A DNA stretch of 64,000 nucleotides from Taklimakanibacter sp021828105 (GTDB taxonomy: Bacteria > Pseudomonadota > Alphaproteobacteria > Rhizobiales > Aestuariivirgaceae): contig JAKATG010000005.1 of NCBI GenBank assembly GCA_021828105.1, positions 1 to 64,000 on the forward strand, given 5' to 3'. Made by a program: the position numbers and the translations under genes. Under the pieces are notes generated by a model, which was not told the DNA's origin, did no database searches, and saw only the letters and a list, made by a program, of their open reading frames with translations. Shown here piece after piece: positions 46,574 to 54,104 of the stretch. The number at the start of each line of letters is the position of its first letter. Positions within the stretch are counted from its first letter, which is position 1.

Positions 46574-48520
46574 ATGTCCAAGCTCTTTACCCATCTCTTC
46601 ACCCCGTACCAGGTCAAGCGTACCGAGTTCCGCAACCGGATATTCTCGACCGGCCACGACACCTATCTGCCCCAGAACTACCTGCCGTCGGAAGCGCTCA
46701 CCGCCTATCACGTGGCGCGCGCCAAGGGCGGGGCCGGGCTCATCATCGTGCAAGTGGTGGGGGTGCATGAATCGGCGCGCTACACGACCGATCTGCTGAT
46801 GGGCACCGAGGATGCCTGCATCAAGCCCTTCGCCAAGATGATCGAGGCCATCCACAGGGAAGGCACGAAAGTCTTCGTGCAGCTCTTCCATCCCGGGCGC
46901 GAGCTTCTGGGCCGGCCCGAAGGTGTGGCGCAGGCGGCCTACGCGCCCTCCTTCTCGCCCTCCGAGCGCTTCCGCACCGCGCCCCGGCCGATGTCGCTGG
47001 CGATGGTCGAGGAGATCATCACGGGCTATGGCGAGGTGGGCCGGCGCATGGCGGAAGCGGGCGCCGACGGCGTCGAGATCGTCGGCAGCCATGGCTATCT
47101 GCCGGCGCAGTTCCTCAATCCGCGCGTCAACCGCCGCGACGACCGCTTCGGCGGCGGACTCGAGAACCGCATCCGCTTCATCGGCGAGGCGGCCCAAGCC
47201 GTGCGCAAGAAAGTGCCGGCCGATTTCATCGTGGGCCTCAGGCTCTCGGGCGATGAGCTCGACGCCGATGGCTTGCAAGAGGACGAGACGCTCGCCGCCT
47301 GCCGCCTGCTCAAGGACGATCTCGACTATTTCAATGTCATCGCCGGGACGTCGGCCTCGCAAGGCGGCGCCATCCATATCGTGCCGCCGATGCTGATCGA
47401 GAATGCCTATGTGGCGCCCTATGCGCGGAAGCTCAAGCAGGCGATCGGCAAGCCCGTCTTCGTGGCCGGGCGCATCAACCAGCCGCATGAGGCGGAAAAG
47501 GTGATCGCCGAAGGCGCGGCCGACATGTGCGGCATGACGCGGGCGATGATCTGCGATCCGCAAATGGCCAACAAGGCGAAAGCCGGCGCCACCGACGACA
47601 TCCGCGCCTGCATCGCCTGCAACCAGGCCTGCATCGGCCATTTCCAGCTCGGGCTCTCGATCTCCTGCATCCAGCATCCCGAGACCGGGCGCGAGCTCGA
47701 TTATGGCGTGAAGCCCAAAGCGGCGCGGGCGAAGCGCGTGATGGTGGTGGGCGGCGGGCCCGCCGGCCTCAAGGCGGCGGCGGTCGCGGCCGAGCGCGGC
47801 CACCAGGTGACGCTCTATGAGAAGGACACGCAGCTCGGCGGCCAGGCGCGGCTCGCCCAGCTTCTCCCCGCCCGCGCCGAATTCGGCGGCATCATCACCA
47901 ATCTCACGCGCGAAGCGGAACGATCGGGCGTCCGTATCGTCAAGGGCAAGACGGTCACGCCCGACTTCGTCGCGAGCGAGGCGCCGGATGCGGTGATCCT
48001 CGCATCGGGGTCGCTGCCGCAGCGCCCGCCGGCCGAGATCGGCGATGATGCGCATGTGATCCATGCCGTCGATGTCCTGAAGGGCGAGAAGACGGGCAGC
48101 CGCGTCGTGATCTATGACTGGCTCGCCGACTGGATCGGCCTCGGGGTCGCCGAGAAGCTCGCCAGCGAGGGCGTCGACGTGCGGCTCGCCGTGAACGGGC
48201 TCAGCGCCGGCATGGCGATCCAGAACTACACCCGCGATGCGCATCTGGCGCGGCTGCATCGTCTCGGCGTCAAGATCATCCCGCTGATGCGGCTCTATGG
48301 GGCGGATGCGACGACCGCCTATTTCCTCCATACCGCGGCGCAGGAGCCGGTGGTGCTGGAAGAGGTCGACACGATCGTGCTCGCCTGTCCCAATGCGCCG
48401 GAAGATTCGCTCACCCGCACGGCTGAGGCCTTCGAGCATTATCTCATCGGCGATTGCCTCGCGGCGCGCACCGCCGAGGAGGCGGTCTATGAAGGCCTCA
48501 AGGCGGGAATGGCCGTGTAA
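46574..48520 (+). CDS. TMADH-like FMN/Fe-S/FAD oxidoreductase (old yellow enzyme family)
   Basis: The 648-residue protein has an OYE-type TIM barrel (about 1-340, with VFVQLFHPGRELLGRP, EIVGSHGYLPAQFLNPRVNR), a 4Fe-4S motif C-X2-C-X3-C-X11-C in RACIACNQACIGHFQLGL, and C-terminal FAD/NAD domains (VMVVGGGPAGLKAAAVAAER). This is the architecture of trimethylamine dehydrogenase, 2,4-dienoyl-CoA reductase and the rhizobial N-methylproline (stachydrine) demethylases. The substrate is likely an N-methylated amine or an enoyl compound; the present sequence cannot decide. Confidence 0.85.
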   Translation: MSKLFTHLFTPYQVKRTEFRNRIFSTGHDTYLPQNYLPSEALTAYHVARAKGGAGLIIVQVVGVHESARYTTDLLMGTEDACIKPFAKMIEAIHREGTKVFVQLFHPGRELLGRPEGVAQAAYAPSFSPSERFRTAPRPMSLAMVEEIITGYGEVGRRMAEAGADGVEIVGSHGYLPAQFLNPRVNRRDDRFGGGLENRIRFIGEAAQAVRKKVPADFIVGLRLSGDELDADGLQEDETLAACRLLKDDLDYFNVIAGTSASQGGAIHIVPPMLIENAYVAPYARKLKQAIGKPVFVAGRINQPHEAEKVIAEGAADMCGMTRAMICDPQMANKAKAGATDDIRACIACNQACIGHFQLGLSISCIQHPETGRELDYGVKPKAARAKRVMVVGGGPAGLKAAAVAAERGHQVTLYEKDTQLGGQARLAQLLPARAEFGGIITNLTREAERSGVRIVKGKTVTPDFVASEAPDAVILASGSLPQRPPAEIGDDAHVIHAVDVLKGEKTGSRVVIYDWLADWIGLGVAEKLASEGVDVRLAVNGLSAGMAIQNYTRDAHLARLHRLGVKIIPLMRLYGADATTAYFLHTAAQEPVVLEEVDTIVLACPNAPEDSLTRTAEAFEHYLIGDCLAARTAEEAVYEGLKAGMAV

Positions 48521-48523
48521 ACT

Positions 48524-48961
48524 TCAATCGCCCGCCGGGACCTTCGGCGCATAGGTGCCGAAGCACCAGACTTGGCCTTCCGGGTCCTTGCAGATGAAGT
48601 CGCGGCTGCCATAGGGCTGATCGGTCAGCTCCATGACGATTTCCGCACCTGCCGCCTTGGCCTTGGCGAATAGCGCATCGGCATCAGGCACGGCGATATA
48701 GACGGCCTGGGTCGTGCCGCCGATATCCTGTGGCGACTTGACCAGCTTGCCGAAGGCGGTGTCAGGCTTGGCGGTGCCCAGCATCAGCAGATTGTCGCCG
48801 AAAGCGAGCTCGGCATGTATGACTTTTCCGTCCTCGCCTGAGTAAGCGACATGCTTGCGGAAGCCGAAGGCGTTCTCCAGCCAGTCGATCATCTTCGCGG
48901 CATCACGATAAGTCATGGTGGGATAGAGAATGGGGCTTTGGGTGGTCGGCATGTCGGCCAT
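48524..48961 (-). CDS. VOC superfamily (glyoxalase-like) protein
   Basis: The 145-residue protein has a glyoxalase/bleomycin-resistance fold (LYPTMTYRDAAKMIDWLENA, HAELAFGDNLLMLGT, YGSRDFICKDPEGQVWCFG), of the PhnB-like or fosfomycin/bleomycin type. It starts 72 bp after the AraC gene on the same strand, AAGGAG upstream, so the AraC protein probably controls it. Substrate unknown. Confidence 0.85.
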   Translation of the reverse strand: MADMPTTQSPILYPTMTYRDAAKMIDWLENAFGFRKHVAYSGEDGKVIHAELAFGDNLLMLGTAKPDTAFGKLVKSPQDIGGTTQAVYIAVPDADALFAKAKAAGAEIVMELTDQPYGSRDFICKDPEGQVWCFGTYAPKVPAGD

Positions 48962-49033
48962 GATCGAAACTCCTTTGTCTGTTGAAGCGATCATCGCATC
49001 CCGAAGTTCCTCCCGTCTTGAAGAAATGTGACC

Positions 49034-49915
49034 TCAAGCGACGCCTTCGAGAACGCCCGTCTCGGCGCGGTCCTTGCGCAAGAGCTCGCTCGGCGACAGG
49101 CCCGACAATTCCCGGAATTCGCGCGTGAGATGGGCCTGATCGGCATAGCCCGCTTCATAGGCGATATCGGCCCAGCCCTGGCGCGGCACGGTTCCCGCCA
49201 TGTGACGGGCATGCTCGAAGCGCAGGATGCGTGCCATGGTCTTGGGAGTCGTGCCGATCTCGGTGCGGAACAGTTTGGCGAGATGGCGGCGGCTGACGCC
49301 CGCATCCTCGGCGAGGCCGGCAATGGAAGCAGCACCCTTGCTCCGCTTCAGCCCGTGCCAGACCTGGCGCACCGTGTCGTTGGGCGCCCGCGCCGCAGCG
49401 AAACGCGCAGCGATGAAGCGGTCGAGCAAGGCGAAACGCCGCGGCCAATCAGGGGTGTCGTGCAACTCTGCAATGAAGCGGCCGGCGCCTGGGCCCAGGA
49501 GGTCGGCGAGCGCCAGCGTGCGTCCGGCGATCTCCGACTGGGCCACGCCAAGGAACTGCAAAGCGCCGAGGGGCGAGAAGTTCACTTGCAGGCAGTGCGC
49601 GCTGCCGGCCGAGCCGACGATGACCGGCGCTGAATAGATGCCGGCGGCGAAGCTCTCATAGCGCGTCTCGGCGGCGCGTCCGTCGCGCAAGGTGAAAGGC
49701 GCATCGAAATTGATGATCAGAGGAATGAAGCTCGACGGCAATTCGCGCCGCCAGACCGGCTTGCCGCCCGTTTCGCGGTAGCCCGAATAGTCGATCACAT
49801 GCGGGACAAGTGACGGATGCGGCAAAGCACGCCAGATCTCCCAGCTTCCCGCTTCGCCCTCATAGGCGAGGCGGGTGATCCGGCGGTCCTGGATGTTCTC
49901 AATCATCGGCCGCAT
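49034..49915 (-). CDS. AraC-family transcriptional regulator
   Basis: The 293-residue protein has an N-terminal sensor part (HVIDYSGYRETGGKPVWRRE, SSFIPLIINFD) and a C-terminal AraC HTH pair (GLAEDAGVSRRHLAKLFRTE, WADIAYEAGYADQAHLTREF). ATGs at 49915 and 49906 are both possible. It precedes the VOC gene in the same direction. Confidence 0.9.
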   Translation of the reverse strand: MRPMIENIQDRRITRLAYEGEAGSWEIWRALPHPSLVPHVIDYSGYRETGGKPVWRRELPSSFIPLIINFDAPFTLRDGRAAETRYESFAAGIYSAPVIVGSAGSAHCLQVNFSPLGALQFLGVAQSEIAGRTLALADLLGPGAGRFIAELHDTPDWPRRFALLDRFIAARFAAARAPNDTVRQVWHGLKRSKGAASIAGLAEDAGVSRRHLAKLFRTEIGTTPKTMARILRFEHARHMAGTVPRQGWADIAYEAGYADQAHLTREFRELSGLSPSELLRKDRAETGVLEGVA

Positions 49916-49967
49916 CCTAGCATGGCCGGCGATTGACGCCATCCATGCCTCATGCGAGCGTCCGGTC

Positions 49968-50351
49968 ATGCGCAATCTCTTCCATTTCGAATCGAAAGGA
50001 CAGCCGCTCGCCGCTCCGAACAGCTTCGCCCTGCGGCTCATGCGCAACGCCTTGTGGTGCGCCGGCATCGTCTTCATCTGGCTCGTCGTCGGCATGGCCG
50101 GATATGGCGGCTTCGAAGGCATGAGCACCGTCGACGCCTTCGTCAATGCGGCAATGATCCTCTCCGGCATGGGACCGGTGCAGCCGCTCAACACGGTGGG
50201 CGGCAAGATCTTCGCCGGCGTCTATGCGATCATTTCCGGCATCGTCATCTTCGGCATTGCCGGCATCGCGCTGGCGCCGCTCTATCATCGCATGCTGCAC
50301 AGGTTCCATCTCCAGGACGATGAGGCCGCGGCGAAAGTCAGGAAGAAATAG
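49968..50351 (+). CDS. Small membrane protein, two-pore-channel-like
   Basis: The 127-residue protein has two hydrophobic helices (ALWCAGIVFIWLVVGMAGYG and FAGVYAIISGIVIFGIAGIA) with a re-entrant-looking segment between them (STVDAFVNAAMILSGMGPV), reminiscent of the pore loop of 2-TM potassium channel subunits, although the canonical TVGYG filter is absent. Its C-terminus is charged. Its stop directly abuts the next start, so it is coupled to the DUF4424 gene. Confidence 0.7.
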   Translation: MRNLFHFESKGQPLAAPNSFALRLMRNALWCAGIVFIWLVVGMAGYGGFEGMSTVDAFVNAAMILSGMGPVQPLNTVGGKIFAGVYAIISGIVIFGIAGIALAPLYHRMLHRFHLQDDEAAAKVRKK

Positions 50352-51323
50352 ATGAACAGACTCTTATCTGCCGCTCTCTGGCTGGCAATCACCGCGACGG
50401 CGGCCTTCGCCAATGGCGCCATCGCCGAGCGCAAGACCGGCGGCCTCGTTTTCAAGCAATCCGACACCGTGTCGATCCTGCGCGAGGATCTCAGCGTGTC
50501 GCTCCACAAGATCACGGTCGATTATCTCTACAAGTCGGCAGCAGCGGCGGCGCAGACCGTCACCATCGCCTTTCCGATGCCGGGCATTCCGGTCAACGAC
50601 GATCCGGGCTCGCTGCGGGAGACCCTGCCGGAGGGCTCGCCGCCCGAAAACTACATGGGCTTCAAGGTTTGGGTCGACGGCAAGGAAGTCAAGGCCGAGC
50701 CCTTCGCCCGCGCATTGGTGAATGACCGCGACGTGACGGAGAAGATCACCCAGGCCGGACTGCCGCTCCATATGCTGGTCGATGACGCCAATGCGCTGCT
50801 CAAGAAAGTACCGAAGCCAGAGCTCGACGAACTGGTGGCGCTCGGCGCCGTCGGCCAAGGCGAGAGCTATGGCGAGCCCGCCTATTGGCCGCAATGGGAC
50901 TGTCAGGTCGCCTTCGAATGGCAGCAGGATTTCCGCCCCGGCGAGACCAAGGTTTCGATCTCCTATGTGCCGCTCGCCGGCTATCCGGCCGATATCGGCG
51001 ACAGCTATGAGAAGGGCGAATGGGCGGAAGCGGCCTGTGTCGATGCCGCGGTGCGAGCGGCGCTCGCCAAGCGCAAGGCCAAGGGAACGGCCTATTACGA
51101 GGTCGCGACCGTCGGTTATGTGCTGACCACGGCCAAATATTGGAAGGGGCCCATTCGCCGCTTCAATCTGAGCGTCGAGAAGCCTGATGCGGCGGCGCTC
51201 GCCGCCTTCTGCCCGCCCGAGGCGAAGAAGGTGTCGCCGACCCGCTTCGAATGGCAGGCCAAGGATTTCACGCCGAAGGCCGACCTCAGCGTCGTCTTCT
51301 ATACGTTCCAGGAACCAGAATAG
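50352..51323 (+). CDS. DUF4424 secreted protein
   Basis: The 323-residue protein has a signal peptide (MNRLLSAALWLAITATAAFA) and the DUF4424 body (NGAIAERKTGGLVFKQSDTV, SILREDLSVSLHKITVDYLY, WDCQVAFEWQQDFRPGETKV). The function of this periplasmic family is not known. It begins at the base after the previous stop and is followed by a strong terminator. Confidence 0.85.
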   Translation: MNRLLSAALWLAITATAAFANGAIAERKTGGLVFKQSDTVSILREDLSVSLHKITVDYLYKSAAAAAQTVTIAFPMPGIPVNDDPGSLRETLPEGSPPENYMGFKVWVDGKEVKAEPFARALVNDRDVTEKITQAGLPLHMLVDDANALLKKVPKPELDELVALGAVGQGESYGEPAYWPQWDCQVAFEWQQDFRPGETKVSISYVPLAGYPADIGDSYEKGEWAEAACVDAAVRAALAKRKAKGTAYYEVATVGYVLTTAKYWKGPIRRFNLSVEKPDAAALAAFCPPEAKKVSPTRFEWQAKDFTPKADLSVVFYTFQEPE

Positions 51324-51355
51324 AGCGCCGCGTTCCTCGGCGCTCTATTTTTGTT
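51321..51355 (+). terminator. Strong terminator of the DUF4424 operon
   Basis: TAGAGCGCCG (51321-51330) pairs perfectly with CGGCGCTCTA (51338-51347), followed by TTTTTGTTT. Confidence 0.92.
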
Positions 51356-51408
51356 TGCGCATCGGATTATCCGAAAACCGCATCGCACTTTTCGGTCCGA
51401 TGCTCTAG
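51351..51408. repeat. Hyphomicrobiales intergenic palindrome, copy 1
   Basis: The segment TTTGCGCATCGGATTATC, then CGAAAACCGCATCGCACTTT and TCGGTCCGATGCTCTAG is the well-known rhizobial intergenic palindrome (GCATCGGA/TCCGATGC arms). A related copy is at 56257-56310. Confidence 0.85.
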
Positions 51409-52143
51409 CTAATCGAAGGCTTCCTGGATGACGCCGGCGAGATCATTCAGCATCGGGCCGCAGGCGCCTTCGAAGGACGAGCCGTGCATGACGGCGAGAC
51501 GCTCGGGCGCGAGGTCGGCCAAAGACCTGAGCACCCCCGCCGTCTGGCTGGTATAGGGCATGTAGCCGGCAAGCGGACCTTGCGCCAGGAGCGCCATCGC
51601 CGCGCGGGTCGGGCCGATGAGATCGGCGGTGGTCAAAGCGGCACCATTGCCGAAATGATGGAAGAGATCGGAGCAGAACAAGGTCCTGGTGCTTTCCTCG
51701 AACAGCACGCCCGCGTCCCAGCCATGCGGGATATGGGGCGAGCGGTAGAAGCGATAGCGGTATCTGCCCGTCTCCAGCACATCGTCCGGCATCATGCCGC
51801 GCGCCGGCCTGAGCGCGAAATCATCGACATTCACGATCTTGCCGACCATGGTGCAGGCGGGCACGGCCTGGGGCGCAAGCGTGAGCCAGTCATTGAGCGC
51901 GCCGCATTCATCCGATTCGAAATGGCTCCAGGCGACATGGCGCAGTTTCGCCGGATCGATGAGGCGGCCGATGGCTGCGCGCAGGTCCTCGAACATGCCC
52001 TTGAGCCCGGCATGGAACAGCAGCGGCTCGTCGTCGCGCACCAGGAAGTGATTGAACTGCATGTCGAGCTCGGGGATATAGAGCGAGATCCGGAAAAGAT
52101 CGGGCGCGATTTCATCGACAGTAGCCATGGCACCATCCTGCAT
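51409..52143 (-). CDS. MBL-fold di-iron protein (ODP/FprA-like)
   Basis: The 244-residue protein is a metallo-beta-lactamase-fold hydrolase with SHFESDECGALNDWL, that is HxExD rather than HxHxDH, and later RSPHIPHGWDAGVLFEEST, LFCSDLFHHFGNG and AVMHGSSFEG. The HxExD pattern is typical of the oxygen-binding di-iron group (ODP/FprA), which handles O2 or NO; without a flavodoxin domain it would need a separate redox partner. The ATG at 52143 follows AAGGGA; an ATG at 52128 is also possible. Confidence 0.8.
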   Translation of the reverse strand: MQDGAMATVDEIAPDLFRISLYIPELDMQFNHFLVRDDEPLLFHAGLKGMFEDLRAAIGRLIDPAKLRHVAWSHFESDECGALNDWLTLAPQAVPACTMVGKIVNVDDFALRPARGMMPDDVLETGRYRYRFYRSPHIPHGWDAGVLFEESTRTLFCSDLFHHFGNGAALTTADLIGPTRAAMALLAQGPLAGYMPYTSQTAGVLRSLADLAPERLAVMHGSSFEGACGPMLNDLAGVIQEAFD

Positions 52144-52184
52144 ATGATTCCCTTGGGGAACATCGCATGGAACGGGCCCTATTC

Positions 52185-53105
52185 CTATGCCGGCTTGTGG
52201 GCGAAAGCGCGCTTGCGGCCCGGCAAGGTCATGGCGGCGACGCCGATGACGACACAGACGAGCCCGATCCAGGCGGTGTCGCTCAAGCGCTCCGACAGGA
52301 ACCAGGCGCCAATGGCGACGCCGACCGGCACGCGCAAGTAGGCCTGCGCGGTGGTCCCGACCGAGCCCAGCGTGTGGAGGAGGCGGAAGAAAATGCAGAA
52401 GGCGAGGGCGGTCGAGAAGACGGCCAGGCCAGCCAGCGCCATGAGCGATGAGGAGGAGGGGGCGAGCGTCCAGGGCTGGTCGATGACGAGGCTCAAGGGG
52501 ACGAGTGCTGCCGCTCCCGCCAGCATCGAGCCTGCCGCCGGCATCATCGGATCCATATGCTTGAAGTTGCGCCCGAAGATCGAGGCACAGCCATAGCTTA
52601 TGGTGGCGATGATGATGGCGAGCTGGGCCATAAGCTCGCGCCCGACGCCGTTCAGCGCCTCGACGCCGATGATGAGGCAGATGCCCGCCATGCCGGCGAT
52701 CACGCCGAAGGCCTTGCGCCAGGTGGCGGGCTCATGCCGGGTGATGGCGATGGTGATGAGGAAGGTGAAGATCGGCGTGGTCGAATTGAGGATGGCGGCG
52801 AGGCCGGCATCGAGCGTGAGCTCGGCCCAGGCGATGAGGGTGAAAGGCAGGACGCTGTTGATCGCGGCCTGGATGGCGAAGAGGCGCCAGCTCGCCCGAT
52901 CGCGCGGCAAACTGAGGCCGCGCAGCCTCAGCACCAGCAGCAGCAGGAGGCCCGCGATGAGGGTGCGCAAGGCGATGAAGGTGACGGGCGGAATGGTTTC
53001 GACGCCGATCTTGATGAAGGTGTAGGACGCGCCCCAGAGCGTTGCCAGGAGAGCCAGAAGCAGGAGCTCGAAACCGAGTGAACGAGATGAGGAAGAGGGG
53101 GCCAT
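52185..53105 (-). CDS. EamA/DMT-family transporter
   Basis: The 306-residue protein has ten hydrophobic helices (GFELLLLALLATLWGASYTF at the start; LAGLAVFSTALAFCIFFRLL in the second half), a typical EamA exporter. AAGGA lies 9 bp before the ATG at 53105. It is divergent from the ArsR-type regulator, its probable controller. Confidence 0.9.
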   Translation of the reverse strand: MAPSSSSRSLGFELLLLALLATLWGASYTFIKIGVETIPPVTFIALRTLIAGLLLLLVLRLRGLSLPRDRASWRLFAIQAAINSVLPFTLIAWAELTLDAGLAAILNSTTPIFTFLITIAITRHEPATWRKAFGVIAGMAGICLIIGVEALNGVGRELMAQLAIIIATISYGCASIFGRNFKHMDPMMPAAGSMLAGAAALVPLSLVIDQPWTLAPSSSSLMALAGLAVFSTALAFCIFFRLLHTLGSVGTTAQAYLRVPVGVAIGAWFLSERLSDTAWIGLVCVVIGVAAMTLPGRKRAFAHKPA

Positions 53106-53239
53106 GGCAGTCATCCTTAATGCCTGTGATGGGCGCCATCTGTGACATGAAGGCTTGACAGAGTCGCATCCCAACGCTTCGGCCGCGGCCGAAGCATTTG
53201 CTGCTGACCGGCAAGAGTGCCAGGCCTATAGTCAGGGCC

Positions 53240-53935
53240 ATGACGAATTTCGTTTCCGGCAACAGCCTGGCCGAGGTCGCGGCGCTGATCGGCGATCCGG
53301 CCCGGGCCAATATCCTCCAGGCGCTCGCCGACGGCCGCGCTTTGACGGCGGGTGAGCTCGCCTGGCATGCCGGTGTCAGCGCCCAGACGACCAGCGGCCA
53401 TCTGGCCAAGCTCGCCGATGCGCAATTGATCGCGCTCGAGAAGCAGGGCCGGCACCGCTATTTCCGCCTGGCGTCACCGCAAGTCGCCGAGGCCATGGAG
53501 GCCCTGATGCTGGTCGCCGCCAATGGGCCGAAGCGCCACCGCCCGACGGGGCCCCGCGATGAGGCGATGCGCACCGCGCGCACCTGCTACGACCATCTGG
53601 CCGGCAGGCTCGCCGTCGCTCTCGCCGACCGGCTGAGCGCGCGGCAGTTCATCATCCTGTCCGACGGTGCCGCCGCCATCACCGAGGATGGCTACCGCTT
53701 CTTCAGCGATTTCGGCCTCGATCTCGACGGCGGCAAGAGCACACGCCCGCTTTGCCGCACCTGCCTCGACTGGAGCGAAAGGCGCTCGCATCTCGCGGGA
53801 AGGCTCGGCGCCGCGCTTTGCCAAAGGAGCCTCGATCTCGGCTGGATCAAGCGCGGCAAGGACAGCCGCGCCGTCACCTTCACGCCCAAGGGAATCGCGG
53901 GCTTCCGCGAGACCTTCGGCATCTCCATGCCGTGA
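53240..53935 (+). CDS. ArsR-family transcriptional regulator
   Basis: The 231-residue protein has an ArsR winged helix (residues about 8-80: AEVAALIGDPARANILQALA, TAGELAWHAGVSAQTTSGHL) and a longer C-terminal domain with TRPLCRTCLDWSERRSHLAG, whose cysteines could sense metal or redox. The double-domain layout resembles YceK/HlyU-like or cadmium-type ArsR proteins. It is divergent from the EamA exporter. Confidence 0.9.
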   Translation: MTNFVSGNSLAEVAALIGDPARANILQALADGRALTAGELAWHAGVSAQTTSGHLAKLADAQLIALEKQGRHRYFRLASPQVAEAMEALMLVAANGPKRHRPTGPRDEAMRTARTCYDHLAGRLAVALADRLSARQFIILSDGAAAITEDGYRFFSDFGLDLDGGKSTRPLCRTCLDWSERRSHLAGRLGAALCQRSLDLGWIKRGKDSRAVTFTPKGIAGFRETFGISMP

Positions 53936-53953
53936 CGTCCATCTTCGCAAAAT

Positions 53954-54037
53954 GATTCAAGCGAAGACTCTAACGTCTTGAAACGGAATCGGAAATTTTT
54001 GCGGTGGGCTGACATCGCGCTGTCGTAAAATCGTCAT
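53954..54037 (+). promoter_or_regulatory. Pho box and upstream element of phoX
   Basis: Three 7-bp PhoB half-sites, CTGACAT-N4-CTGTCGT-N4-TCGTCAT (54009-54037), fit the CTGTCAT-type direct repeat of PhoB boxes, 68 bp before the phoX ATG. GATTCAAGC at 53954 with CTTGAA further on lies 55 bp upstream of the box; the same arrangement recurs at 56053-56126. Confidence 0.8.
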
Positions 54038-54104
54038 CCGGCCTCCATGAGCAAAGCCGAGCTTGCGCCCTGACCCCAAGGCTTGCGAACCCAGGAGACG
54101 ACAG

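Noticed and set aside
46562..48439. 625-residue open frame on the minus strand
   Set aside because: Antisense to the TMADH-like gene, which has clear flavin, Fe-S and NAD motifs.
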